Both the position numbers and the translations under genes were made by a program. Positions 24,708-32,015 of a stretch of DNA of 44,542 nt are shown in pieces; position 1 is the first letter of the stretch; each line of letters starts with the position of its first letter. The notes under the pieces were generated by a model. It worked only from the letters and a program-made list of their open reading frames with translations, had not been told where the DNA came from and made no database searches. The stretch spans positions 1-44,542 of the forward strand of contig JAGBJN010000018.1 of NCBI GenBank assembly GCA_017934475.1, read 5' to 3'. Source of the stretch: Clostridia bacterium (lineage in GTDB: Bacteria > Bacillota > Clostridia > TANB77 > CAG-508).

Positions 24708-26054
24708 ATGCCACAATATGTCTATAGAGCAGTAACAAATAGAGGTCAAATTGTAAAAAATAGAATAGAAGAAGCAAGCAAGCAAAACGTTGTTAAGAAA
24801 TTAAAAAGCAATGGATTGATGCCTATTCAAGTTGTGCAAGTTGGCTATATTGGGCAAAAGACACAAAAGAAGAAAAAAAGAAATATTTCAGGTGTAGATG
24901 ATATAATAAAAAAATCTGCAAATGTAATGAGAACAAGAGAAAAGAGATCTCTTAGTTGGTTTGAAAGACTTAATTTAAAGTTAAGAGCAACAGAAAAAAT
25001 AACTCCAAGAGATTTAGTAATATTTACACAGAATTTCTATTTACTTAAAAAAGCAAATTTTAATAATATACATGCATTAAATACAATAATAGAAAGTACA
25101 GAAAATTTAACTTTAGTTGGTGTACTAGAAGATATTTTAGCAGGTGTAGAAAGTGGAGAATATATGTATACAACAATGGAATATTATTCAGATATATTCC
25201 CATACATATATATAAATATGATAAAAGTAGGAGAACTTTCAGGTTCACTTACAACTTCACTTGAACAAGCTGTAAAATATTTGGATAAGAGTAATGATAT
25301 TTCAAAAAGAGTAAAAAAAGTTGTAATACCAAATGTAGGACAATTTATTGCTCTTACAATTATGCTTATTGTTGGTACTTTAGTTGCAGTACCTGCAATA
25401 CAAAATGTATATGATAGTGTAGGAAGTACAGACTCTTTACCATGGATTACACTATGGTTTAGTGATTTTGTAAATGGAGTAATAGCACACTGGTATTTGC
25501 CGGTCGCACTGATTGCTACAATTGTTGGTGGAATAATGTTTTATATTAACACACCAAAAGGAAAATATAATTTCCATTACTTTAAATATACAATGCCTAT
25601 ATTTGGAAAATTAATTTATAGTTTAGATTTTTCAAGATTTATAAAAGCAATGTTACTTAACTTAAATAATGGTATGAGAATTCAAGATGCTTTAGATGTA
25701 AGTAAAAACGTTGTTAATAACTATGTTTTCCTTTCAATGGTTGAAACATCAATTAATAATATATTGATTGGACAATCATGGATAGAACCTTTCGAAAAAT
25801 CAGGTTTATCATCTCCAATGGAAACAGAAATGCTAAAAATAGGTATGCAAACTGAACTTTCAGAGATGATGGAAAAACTAGTAGAGTACATAGAAATGGA
25901 TATAAACAATATATTAGACAAGATTATGAAGGTATTACCAGAATTAACATATTCAGTTGTTGGTGTAGTATTAATATTCTTCGTATTAGTAGTACTAGTA
26001 CCAATGCTACAAGTATATATGGGAACATTCTTATTCTCAGCAGCAGGAGTATAA
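24708..26054 (+). CDS. pilC: Pilus inner-membrane platform protein PilC
   Basis: 448 residues of the GspF/PilC family. It starts MPQYVYRAVTNRGQIV, the usual N-terminal pattern, then has two cytoplasmic T2SSF domains (about 105-225 and 300-425) separated by membrane segments near 205-230 and 258-280, and a final segment at 418-442 (VVGVVLIFFVLVVLVPMLQ). The motif ASKQNVVKKLKSNGLMPIQV near the N-terminus and GELSGSLTTSLEQAVKYL are characteristic. It anchors PilB and PilT at the membrane. ATG follows ATGGAGGAAG. It ends the pilus block, with the ROK gene 18 bp later. Confidence 0.93.
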   Translation: MPQYVYRAVTNRGQIVKNRIEEASKQNVVKKLKSNGLMPIQVVQVGYIGQKTQKKKKRNISGVDDIIKKSANVMRTREKRSLSWFERLNLKLRATEKITPRDLVIFTQNFYLLKKANFNNIHALNTIIESTENLTLVGVLEDILAGVESGEYMYTTMEYYSDIFPYIYINMIKVGELSGSLTTSLEQAVKYLDKSNDISKRVKKVVIPNVGQFIALTIMLIVGTLVAVPAIQNVYDSVGSTDSLPWITLWFSDFVNGVIAHWYLPVALIATIVGGIMFYINTPKGKYNFHYFKYTMPIFGKLIYSLDFSRFIKAMLLNLNNGMRIQDALDVSKNVVNNYVFLSMVETSINNILIGQSWIEPFEKSGLSSPMETEMLKIGMQTELSEMMEKLVEYIEMDINNILDKIMKVLPELTYSVVGVVLIFFVLVVLVPMLQVYMGTFLFSAAGV

Positions 26055-26072
26055 AAAATAGGAGAGATGCTT

Positions 26073-26954
26073 ATGAAAATAGGAGTAGATTTAGGCGGAA
26101 GCCATGTTGCAGTTGGAATAGTTTCAGATGAAGGAAAAATACTTTCAAAACAAGAAAAAGATTTAGTATTTTCAAATGAAGATAAAGAACAATTAATCAG
26201 AGATACAATAGTATCTCTGATTAATAATGCTTTAAGAAGAATAAATATACCGATATTTTTAATCGAAAAAATTGGCATAGGAGTACCAGGAGAAGTTCAA
26301 GATAATAAAGTAAAAAAATGTACAAAATTTGAAATATTTGATTGGGACTTAGCAGGAGAACTAGAAGATTTTTATAAAGTAAAAGTTGAATTAAGTAATG
26401 ATGGATATTTAGCAGCATTAGCAGAAAGAAAATTTGGAAGTTTAATGGAAGAGGAAAGAGCAGTATTTCTATGTATAGGGACAGGAATAGGTTCTGCAAT
26501 TTTAAATAGGGGAGTTATAATTCCTAGTGAAATTGGACATACAATAATAAAAGAAGATGGAAATATTTGCAACTGTGGAAGACAGGGGTGTTTCGAAACA
26601 TATGCATCAATGAAAGTATTTAAAGAAAATATAATTAGAGTATTAGGATTAAAAGAAAGTACAACATCTGAAGAAATAGCAAATTATATAAGAGTAAATG
26701 AAAATGATAATGAAGAATTAAAAAATTATATAAATGAATATATAGAATATTTAGAAGTTGGAATTTCTAATATAATAAATACAATTCATCCAGATACAAT
26801 ATGCATAGGTGGAGGATTTGTATATTTCGAAGATATACTTATGCACAGATTACAAGAAAGAATAAATACTCAAATATATAAATTTCAAAAACCAAAAATA
26901 GTACTTGCTAAACTTGGAAATGATGCAGGTATAATTGGAGCAACTTGTTTTTAA
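26073..26954 (+). CDS. ROK family sugar kinase (glucokinase-like)
   Basis: 293 residues from ATG 26073, chosen because GGAG lies 8 nt upstream; the ATG at 26067 abuts the site. The N-terminal phosphate-binding loop IGVDLGGSHVAVGIV, the GIGVPGEV segment, FLCIGTGIGSAIL and the zinc signature CNCGRQGCFETYAS identify the ROK group, which phosphorylates glucose, N-acetylmannosamine or related sugars with ATP. EIGHT holds the conserved His. No helix-turn-helix is present, so it is a kinase rather than a repressor. It lies 18 bp after pilC, apparently read through from the pilus operon, perhaps only by position. The exact sugar cannot be read from sequence. Confidence 0.9.
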   Translation: MKIGVDLGGSHVAVGIVSDEGKILSKQEKDLVFSNEDKEQLIRDTIVSLINNALRRINIPIFLIEKIGIGVPGEVQDNKVKKCTKFEIFDWDLAGELEDFYKVKVELSNDGYLAALAERKFGSLMEEERAVFLCIGTGIGSAILNRGVIIPSEIGHTIIKEDGNICNCGRQGCFETYASMKVFKENIIRVLGLKESTTSEEIANYIRVNENDNEELKNYINEYIEYLEVGISNIINTIHPDTICIGGGFVYFEDILMHRLQERINTQIYKFQKPKIVLAKLGNDAGIIGATCF

Positions 26955-27063
26955 AAAATAAATAAAAATAAGTAATAATAAAATATTAATAAAGAAAAAA
27001 TAAAATAAAAAATAAAATAACAAATAAAAATAAAATATAAAAATAAAATATAAAAAAAGTACA
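26955..27063. repeat. Low-complexity A/T tract
   Basis: About 105 bp made almost only of AAATAAAAT-type units on the plus strand (nearly free of G and C), between the ROK stop and the convergent terminator. No gene or site was recognised in it. Confidence 0.8.
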
Positions 27064-27094
27064 AAAAAAGCAAACTTTTGAAGTTTGCTTTTTT
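27064..27094. terminator. Bidirectional terminator between the ROK kinase and rpsT
   Basis: A 14-bp perfect stem (AAAAAAGCAAACTT / AAGTTTGCTTTTTT) with loop TTG, between converging genes. Confidence 0.9.
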
Positions 27095-27134
27095 GTTGTT
27101 CTTAAATAAAAAACTGTGCACAATTTTCTATTTA

Positions 27135-27398
27135 TTATTTCATAGCATTTAATTTTTTAGCCATGTTAGATTTTTTTCTAGCTGCAGTGTTTTTTACAAT
27201 AACACCTTTAGTACAAGCTTGATCTACTTTCTTTGTAGCTTCTGAAAATAATTTTGTAGCTTCTTCTTTATTTCCAGCTTCTACAGCTTGTTCAAATTTT
27301 TTAACAGCAGTTCTATAACCTGATTTTATCATGTTATTTCTTTGTGTTTTCTTTTCAATAACGCTAACACGTTTGATTGCTGATTTAATGTTTGGCAT
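27135..27398 (-). CDS. rpsT: 30S ribosomal protein S20
   Basis: 87 residues. [21 protein letters not shown] and the C-terminal [20 protein letters not shown] are classic S20 blocks; the protein binds 16S rRNA early in 30S assembly. The start at 27398 follows AAAGGAGG on the minus strand; a longer in-frame extension to 27443 would add residues unlike S20. It is monocistronic with its own promoter and terminator. Confidence 0.97.
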   Translation of the reverse strand: MPNIKSAIKRVSVIEKKTQRNNMIKSGYRTAVKKFEQAVEAGNKEEATKLFSEATKKVDQACTKGVIVKNTAARKKSNMAKKLNAMK

Positions 27399-27433
27399 GT
27401 TTGCACCTCCTTTTAAGTTACTAAGCATATAGA

Positions 27434-27462
27434 ATTGTACCATAAAAATACTATTTTTGCAA
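27434..27462 (-). promoter_or_regulatory. rpsT promoter
   Basis: Minus strand TTGCAA (27457-27462), a 17-bp spacer and TACAAT (27434-27439), about 35 bp before the start codon. Confidence 0.65.
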
Positions 27463-27510
27463 GGGTTTATAAAAAATATTTAAATATTTATGGAAAAAAT
27501 GTAAAAATGT

Positions 27511-27539
27511 TTGAAAAAATAAAATAAACATTGTATAAT
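27511..27539 (+). promoter_or_regulatory. hpf promoter
   Basis: TTGAAA (27511-27516), a 17-bp spacer and TATAAT (27534-27539), about 50 bp before the hpf start. Confidence 0.7.
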
Positions 27540-27588
27540 AGGGGTACAAAATGAAAACAAATGAACAAAAATGAAAGGAGCGATTTTT

Positions 27589-28125
27589 ATGAACATAAAA
27601 ATTACTGGAAAAGATTTAAAAGCAACAGAGGCAATTAATGACTATATCGAAAGAAAAATGGAAAGGATAGAAAAATACTTTGATGGAGATTTTGATGTAA
27701 ATGCTACAATTAAAACAGAAGGTTCAGAACAAGTTGCAGAATTACATGTTGTAGTAGAAGGAAATACACTAAGAGCAGTTACAGCACATCGTGATTTATA
27801 TGCATCAATAGATAAGGACATAGACATATTAGAAGGACAAATTCGTAAAATGAAAACTAAAAAAGAAAAACAAAATATGTCAGATTCTATAAAGATGAAA
27901 GAATCATTAATATTTAGCAAAGAAGATAACCAAGTTGAAGATGAAATCTTAAAAACATTGTATTATGATATTAAACCAATGGCACCAGAAGATGCTAAGT
28001 TAGTATTACAAGATAAACCAAGAGATAATTTCTTACCATTTATTAATATTGATACTGGTAAAGTAAATGTAATATACAGATTAAAAGATGGTAGAAACTT
28101 TGGATTAGTTGAACCAGAAGCATAA
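27589..28125 (+). CDS. hpf: Ribosome hibernation-promoting factor, long form
   Basis: 178 residues from ATG 27589 (AAAGGAG 8 nt upstream; the in-frame ATG at 27571 overlaps that site). The N-terminal S30AE/YfiA domain (about 1-95, MNIKITGKDLKATEAINDYI) blocks the mRNA channel. After an acidic linker, the C-terminal dimerisation domain (about 120-178, MAPEDAKLVLQ...FLPFINIDTGKVNVIYRLKD) makes this the long HPF that forms 100S disomes in stationary phase or spores. Length is normal for the long form. Confidence 0.96.
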   Translation: MNIKITGKDLKATEAINDYIERKMERIEKYFDGDFDVNATIKTEGSEQVAELHVVVEGNTLRAVTAHRDLYASIDKDIDILEGQIRKMKTKKEKQNMSDSIKMKESLIFSKEDNQVEDEILKTLYYDIKPMAPEDAKLVLQDKPRDNFLPFINIDTGKVNVIYRLKDGRNFGLVEPEA

Positions 28126-28133
28126 TAAAATAG

Positions 28134-28163
28134 GAGATGAACTAAAAGTTCATCTCTTTTTTT
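28134..28163 (+). terminator. hpf terminator
   Basis: A 10-bp stem (GAGATGAACT / AGTTCATCTC) with loop AAA and a run of seven T. Confidence 0.88.
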
Positions 28164-28181
28164 GATTGTATATTATATTGT

Positions 28182-28201
28182 AGTGTAGTTTACTATACTA
28201 A
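28182..28201 (-). terminator. Weak hairpin after the first SASP gene
   Basis: TAGTGTAG/CTATACTA with one G-U pair, directly beyond the SASP stop on the minus strand. A probable but weak terminator. Confidence 0.35.
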
Positions 28202-28396
28202 TTATTTTAAATTCTTTTCAGCTTGTTGAATAAGTTTTTTAACCATGTTTCCACCAATTCTTCCAGCATCTCTTGATGTTAGATTACCATTGTTTCCATC
28301 TTTTAAAGATACTCCAACTTCTGATGCAACTTCGTATTTAAAGTTATTTAAAGCTTCTTTTGCCTCTGGAACAGCATGTCTTTTTGAATTTCTCAT
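28202..28396 (-). CDS. Small acid-soluble spore protein, alpha/beta type
   Basis: 64 residues. AKEALNNFKYEVASEVGV contains the germination-protease (GPR) site region (E-V-A-S-E-V-G), and LTSRDAGRIGGNMVKKLIQQ is the conserved DNA-binding half. These proteins coat forespore DNA and protect it from UV and heat. The N-terminal MRNSKRHAVPE extension distinguishes it from its neighbour at 28563. A GGAGG lies 9 nt before the start. The promoter resembles that of the second SASP. Confidence 0.96.
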   Translation of the reverse strand: MRNSKRHAVPEAKEALNNFKYEVASEVGVSLKDGNNGNLTSRDAGRIGGNMVKKLIQQAEKNLK

Positions 28397-28443
28397 AATA
28401 TATTACCTCCATATTTAAAATTTGAAAATGTAATTTTCATTAT

Positions 28444-28472
28444 TAGAATGTGCAAAAATATAAAAAATAAAC
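28444..28472 (-). promoter_or_regulatory. Putative forespore (SigG/SigF-type) promoter of SASP 1
   Basis: Minus strand CCAGTTTA (GTTTA at 28468-28472), a 17-bp spacer, then CATTCTA (28444-28450). The same elements and spacing occur before SASP 2. CATTCTA fits the CATnnTA -10 of SigF/SigG promoters; the -35 is only a partial match. Confidence 0.6.
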
Positions 28473-28482
28473 TGGAAAACAA

Positions 28483-28505
28483 AGGCAGGATTCTAAATCC
28501 TGCCT
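28483..28505 (-). terminator. Terminator of SASP 2
   Basis: A 10-bp stem (AGGCAGGATT / AATCCTGCCT) with loop CTA, about 60 bp downstream of the SASP 2 stop on the minus strand, followed by TTTGTTTTC. Confidence 0.75.
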
Positions 28506-28562
28506 CTATGTATTATAGGGACACAAAATAAAATCCTGTCTTTTATAAATTATTAGATTAAA

Positions 28563-28730
28563 CTATTTCATTTGGTTTTCAGCTTGTTGTATTAATTTTT
28601 TAACCATGTTACCACCAACTCTACCAGCTTCTCTTGAAGATAAATCTCCATTATAACCTTGCTTTAAGTTAACACCGATTTCGTTAGCAACTTCATATTT
28701 GAATTTATTTAAAGCTTCTCTGTTTGCCAT
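28563..28730 (-). CDS. Small acid-soluble spore protein, alpha/beta type (short)
   Basis: 55 residues: MANREALNKFKYEVANEIGV, then NLKQGYNGDLSSREAGRVGG and NMVKKLIQQAENQMK. The GPR cleavage region (EVANEIGV) and DNA-binding motif (SSREAGRVGGNMVKKLI) are intact. It is slightly shorter than most alpha/beta SASPs (60-75) because both ends are trimmed. AGGAGGTG precedes the start. With the gene at 28202 it forms a tandem but separately transcribed pair, probably from duplication. Confidence 0.95.
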   Translation of the reverse strand: MANREALNKFKYEVANEIGVNLKQGYNGDLSSREAGRVGGNMVKKLIQQAENQMK

Positions 28731-28781
28731 TTCATTTCACCTCCTAGAATGTGAATTTGAAAACAAAAATGTTTTCAATAT

Positions 28782-28810
28782 TAGAATGCACAAAAAATAA
28801 CAAAATAAAC
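28782..28810 (-). promoter_or_regulatory. Putative forespore (SigG/SigF-type) promoter of SASP 2
   Basis: Minus strand CCAGTTTA (GTTTA at 28806-28810), a 17-bp spacer and CATTCTA (28782-28788), matching the SASP 1 promoter. An inverted repeat TTGAAAACA/TGTTTTCAA lies in the leader. Confidence 0.6.
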
Positions 28811-28881
28811 TGGTAAAAAATGATAAATAAAAAATCGAAAAAAGTAAAAAATAATAAAAATAAAAAAAGGAGGAATTAAAA

Positions 28882-29028
28882 GTGAAAAAAAATAATAAGA
28901 AGGAACAAATAGAAGATACAACAAAGTATGGAGAATTTATTCCAAGTTGTTTTAATTGGATAACAATTGAAAAGCAAAAGGAAAAGGTAAGAGAACTTGA
29001 GAATATTACCAAAAATAAAAATAGGTAA
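28882..29028 (+). CDS. Small charged protein of unknown function (48 aa)
   Basis: 48 residues with a GTG start behind an excellent AAAGGAGG (about 8 nt spacing). It is Lys/Glu-rich at both ends, with a central aromatic patch YGEFIPSCFNWITIE. It is divergent from SASP 2. No family recognised. The strong ribosome binding site and the aromatic core argue that it is real; its place beside spore genes makes a sporulation role conceivable but unproven. Confidence 0.5.
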   Translation: MKKNNKKEQIEDTTKYGEFIPSCFNWITIEKQKEKVRELENITKNKNR

Positions 29029-29119
29029 AAAATAAAAATAATTTTATTGCTTATATAAAATATTAATGATAAAATATTCAAAAAATAATGTAAAAATTAA
29101 ATAAAAAAAGGAAAAGAAA

Positions 29120-30859
29120 ATGGAAAAAGTAAATTTAAAAAATAATAAAGGTATTACGTTAGTGGCACTTGTTGTTACAATAATTATATTAATTATTCTT
29201 GCAGGTGTTACAATTACAATCCTTTTAGGAGAAAACGGTCTTATACAGAGAACAAAAATAGCAGCAGATGATACTGTAAGAAGTAAAGAAAAAGAGGTTA
29301 TAAATTTAGCATATTCAGAGGTACTTATGGACAGAATGTTGACAACATCAAATGTAAAACTTACTGCTGAAAACCTAAAAGGAAAAATAGAAAGTTATAA
29401 CGGACAAGATACAGTTATTGTTACAGAAACATCAGATGGTGAATTTAGTATATTATATAAGGATACTAATAATACTTACAATTTAACTGATGGAAAAATA
29501 ACAGATAATAATAACAATAATGATAACAATCATAGTGGAATTAAATCAGTAAAAGATTTTGGAGCTATTGGTGATGGAGTTACAGATGATACTGTAGCAT
29601 TTAATTTAGCTATGCAAAGTAATGAAGATAAAATATGGATTCCTAGTGGAACATATTTAGTTTCAGGACAAGTAGAAGTTAAAAATTCTAAAGAAATATT
29701 TGGAGATGGACAATCTTCAGTTGTAAAATTAAAAGGAGATACTCCAAGTAATAAAAAATATGGTGTTAATGATGCTGAAATACATATATTTGATATTTTA
29801 GATATGGAAAATGTAACACTAAAGAATTTTAAACTAGATGCAAACAAAGACGAGTATACGAATTATGAACAACAATATAGAGCAGAAACAAACTTTACAG
29901 TACCATTATATATATTAAGATCAAGTAATATAACATTAGAAGATATGTATGTTTGTGATGGAATAATTGAAGGTATATATGTTGGAATTTCAAACAACAT
30001 AACAGTAAAAAATGTTACTACTTATGGAAATGGATATATTCAAGATGATGCAAGTGGTCTTCATTTTGATAGTTGTTATGATGTTGAAGTAGAAAATTTA
30101 AACTCATATGAAAATGGGTTTGATGGATTATTACTAACTGCAACATCATATGCAAAAGTAAATAATTGTAAATTAAATAAAAATGGACATGCAGGATTAT
30201 ATATGCAATATGAATCAAATAATAATTATATTAATGATGTTGAATGTAAACAAAATCAATGGGGTGTATTTATAAAAGCAGGATGTGCCCACAATGTTTT
30301 AAATGATTTTAAAATAAATAATAATAATGAAACAGAAATGGTAATAACATCTTCATATGATAATTTATTAAATAATTCAACAATTACAAATGCAAGCCAT
30401 AATGGAATTGAATTTAGAAAAAATATAGATAGAGATGCAAGTTATACTCAAGTTAGCAATTTAAAGGGATGGAATGTAAGTATTAATGCAGTTACTGGAG
30501 GAGAAATATATAAAGAAGCGGAATGTTCAGAAGCTTCAGCAGAATTTATAAATAATTTACCAGATTTAACAAATATATGGATAGATGAAGCAAATGGAAC
30601 AGAGACTGTTAGTACAAATTCAAAAGCAACAGCATGTATACCAGCTATACTTGGATTTAAAATGAAAATATCAAATAATGAAAATAAGAAAATGTTAGTA
30701 TTTTCTTATGATTCAAATAAACAATTCTTATGGGAAGAAGATGTTTACACGGGAAGTGGTGAATATACAATAGCAAATGAAGAAACAAAATATTTGAGAA
30801 TTGTTATTATGGATAATCCAAGTGAAAATATTGAATTTAATTTTAATTTATGCAAATAA
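29120..30859 (+). CDS. Pilin-signal protein fused to a pectate-lyase-type beta-helix
   Basis: 579 residues. The N-terminus MEKVNLKNNKG11|ITLVALVVTI is a class III prepilin signal with Ala instead of Glu at mature +5 and a hydrophobic helix to about 34, followed by LLGENGLIQRTK, closely similar to the 71-aa pilin at 19880. A pilin-like stalk (35-120) and an Asn/Asp linker (about 125-135) lead to a Pectate_lyase_3-type right-handed beta-helix, which opens VKDFGAIGDGVTDDTVAFN and continues in parallel-strand coils to about 470. A small C-terminal domain (about 490-579) follows. It is probably a cell-surface or pilus-borne polysaccharide lyase, epimerase or hydrolase; catalytic residues cannot be assigned. 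It is monocistronic, with a strong terminator. Confidence 0.85.
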   Translation: MEKVNLKNNKGITLVALVVTIIILIILAGVTITILLGENGLIQRTKIAADDTVRSKEKEVINLAYSEVLMDRMLTTSNVKLTAENLKGKIESYNGQDTVIVTETSDGEFSILYKDTNNTYNLTDGKITDNNNNNDNNHSGIKSVKDFGAIGDGVTDDTVAFNLAMQSNEDKIWIPSGTYLVSGQVEVKNSKEIFGDGQSSVVKLKGDTPSNKKYGVNDAEIHIFDILDMENVTLKNFKLDANKDEYTNYEQQYRAETNFTVPLYILRSSNITLEDMYVCDGIIEGIYVGISNNITVKNVTTYGNGYIQDDASGLHFDSCYDVEVENLNSYENGFDGLLLTATSYAKVNNCKLNKNGHAGLYMQYESNNNYINDVECKQNQWGVFIKAGCAHNVLNDFKINNNNETEMVITSSYDNLLNNSTITNASHNGIEFRKNIDRDASYTQVSNLKGWNVSINAVTGGEIYKEAECSEASAEFINNLPDLTNIWIDEANGTETVSTNSKATACIPAILGFKMKISNNENKKMLVFSYDSNKQFLWEEDVYTGSGEYTIANEETKYLRIVIMDNPSENIEFNFNLCK

Positions 30860-30911
30860 AAAAAGGAATATATTGAAAGGTAAAGGGATTTTTTTCAATA
30901 TATTCCTTTTT
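30860..30911 (+). terminator. Terminator after the pilin/beta-helix gene
   Basis: A 19-bp perfect stem (AAAAAGGAATATATTGAAA with its complement) around a 14-nt loop, followed by T's; it lies directly before the ctsR promoter. Confidence 0.9.
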
Positions 30912-30917
30912 TGATAC

Positions 30918-30945
30918 TTGACAAATAAAAAAAAGGGTGTATAAT
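30918..30945 (+). promoter_or_regulatory. SigA promoter of the ctsR operon
   Basis: Consensus TTGACA (30918-30923), a 16-bp spacer and TATAAT (30940-30945). Confidence 0.8.
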
Positions 30946-30956
30946 ATATTTATAAA

Positions 30957-30973
30957 GGTCAAAGAAAGTCAAA
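30957..30973 (+). promoter_or_regulatory. CtsR operator
   Basis: GGTCAAA-GAA-AGTCAAA is a perfect match to the CtsR heptad direct repeat (RGTCAAA-NAN-RGTCAAA). It starts 11 bp after the -10, over the transcript start region, predicting autorepression of ctsR-mcsA-clpC until heat or protein stress. Confidence 0.93.
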
Positions 30974-30997
30974 GTAAAATAGAGGTGATAAGAAAAC

Positions 30998-31444
30998 ATG
31001 AGAATGTCAGATATGATAGAAGATTTTATAAAAGAATTATTTGAAGAGAAGGATTCAATAGAAATTCAAAGAAATGATTTAGCAACAAAATTTAATTGTG
31101 TTCCTTCTCAAATAAATTATGTTATAGCAACAAGGTTTAAACCTTCACAAGGTTACTATGTAGAAAGTAAAAGAGGCGGAGGAGGACATATTAAGATTAG
31201 AAAAATAAATATAACAAAAAGTAATTACTTTATGCATATAATAAATAGTATAGAAGATTACTTAACTGGGCAAGATGTAGATATATTTATTAGTAACTTC
31301 TTATCATATAATATGATAACGAAAAATGAAGCAAAACTTTTAAAAGTTGCAACAAGCGACAATGTACTTAAAATAATGCAACCAGAAAGAGACATTTTAC
31401 GTGCAAGAATATTTAAAAATATGCTTGTAAATTTAATAGATTAA
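30998..31444 (+). CDS. ctsR: Transcriptional repressor CtsR
   Basis: 148 residues of the class III heat-shock repressor. The N-terminal winged helix includes NDLATKFNCVPSQINYVIATRF and the Gly-rich wing KRGGGGHIKI (58-67), the thermosensing element that contacts the operator. The C-terminal dimerisation region spans about 80-148. ATG follows GAGGTGATAAG. It is first in the operon and has its own operator in the leader. The gene is 14 bp upstream of mcsA. Confidence 0.96.
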   Translation: MRMSDMIEDFIKELFEEKDSIEIQRNDLATKFNCVPSQINYVIATRFKPSQGYYVESKRGGGGHIKIRKINITKSNYFMHIINSIEDYLTGQDVDIFISNFLSYNMITKNEAKLLKVATSDNVLKIMQPERDILRARIFKNMLVNLID

Positions 31445-31458
31445 AAGGAGTGATTTTT

Positions 31459-31941
31459 ATGTATTGTGAAAACTGTGGTAATAACCAAGCAAATGTTAAA
31501 TACACACAAGTTATTAATGGTGTAAAGAAGCAAATGAATTTATGTGAGCATTGTGCTAATAAAATGGGAATTAATAATTTTTCTTTTAGTATGCCTATGA
31601 GTTTATTTAATTTCATGGAAGACATGCTTGAACCTCAAAGAGTAATGCAAAGAACATTTTTTGATGATGTATTTGAAGATGAATTTGAGAATTTTTCACC
31701 AAGAATTGCAATAAATACAAGAGATACAAACACTTATGAAGATGAAATGGACGGATTGATAAGAAAAATAAATAAAGAAAGAAATGAAAACAAAATAGAA
31801 AAAACAAATAAAACAGAAAAAATAGATAAAATGGAAAATAAAAAACTAGAATTACAAAAAAGACTAGAACGAGAAATAAAAGAAGAAAGATATGAAGATG
31901 CTGCTAAAACAAGAGATGAAATAAAAAAGATAGAGGGATAG
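31459..31941 (+). CDS. mcsA: McsA-like zinc-finger/UVR protein, reduced form
   Basis: 160 residues from ATG 31459 (AAAAGGAG 9 nt upstream; an in-frame GTG at 31450 overlaps the site). The N-terminal CxxC pairs C3-EN-C6 and C29-EH-C32 form one zinc site. There are no further cysteines, whereas B. subtilis McsA carries four CxxC motifs. A Met/Phe-rich segment (37-60) and a Lys/Glu/Asn linker precede a C-terminal UVR motif (about 127-158, LQKRLEREIKEERYEDAAKT). It normally activates the arginine kinase McsB and modulates CtsR. Here mcsB is missing between it and clpC. Confidence 0.88.
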   Translation: MYCENCGNNQANVKYTQVINGVKKQMNLCEHCANKMGINNFSFSMPMSLFNFMEDMLEPQRVMQRTFFDDVFEDEFENFSPRIAINTRDTNTYEDEMDGLIRKINKERNENKIEKTNKTEKIDKMENKKLELQKRLEREIKEERYEDAAKTRDEIKKIEG

Positions 31942-32015
31942 AGATGGATAGCTCCAAAACTATTCCTTTAAATTGCTAAAATTTAGAAAATAAATAAAAA
32001 GGAGAGTGATAAAAT

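Noticed and set aside
26955-27063. A/T tract considered as an origin or attachment site
   Set aside because: Simple low-complexity sequence with no DnaA boxes or inverted repeats other than the terminator after it.
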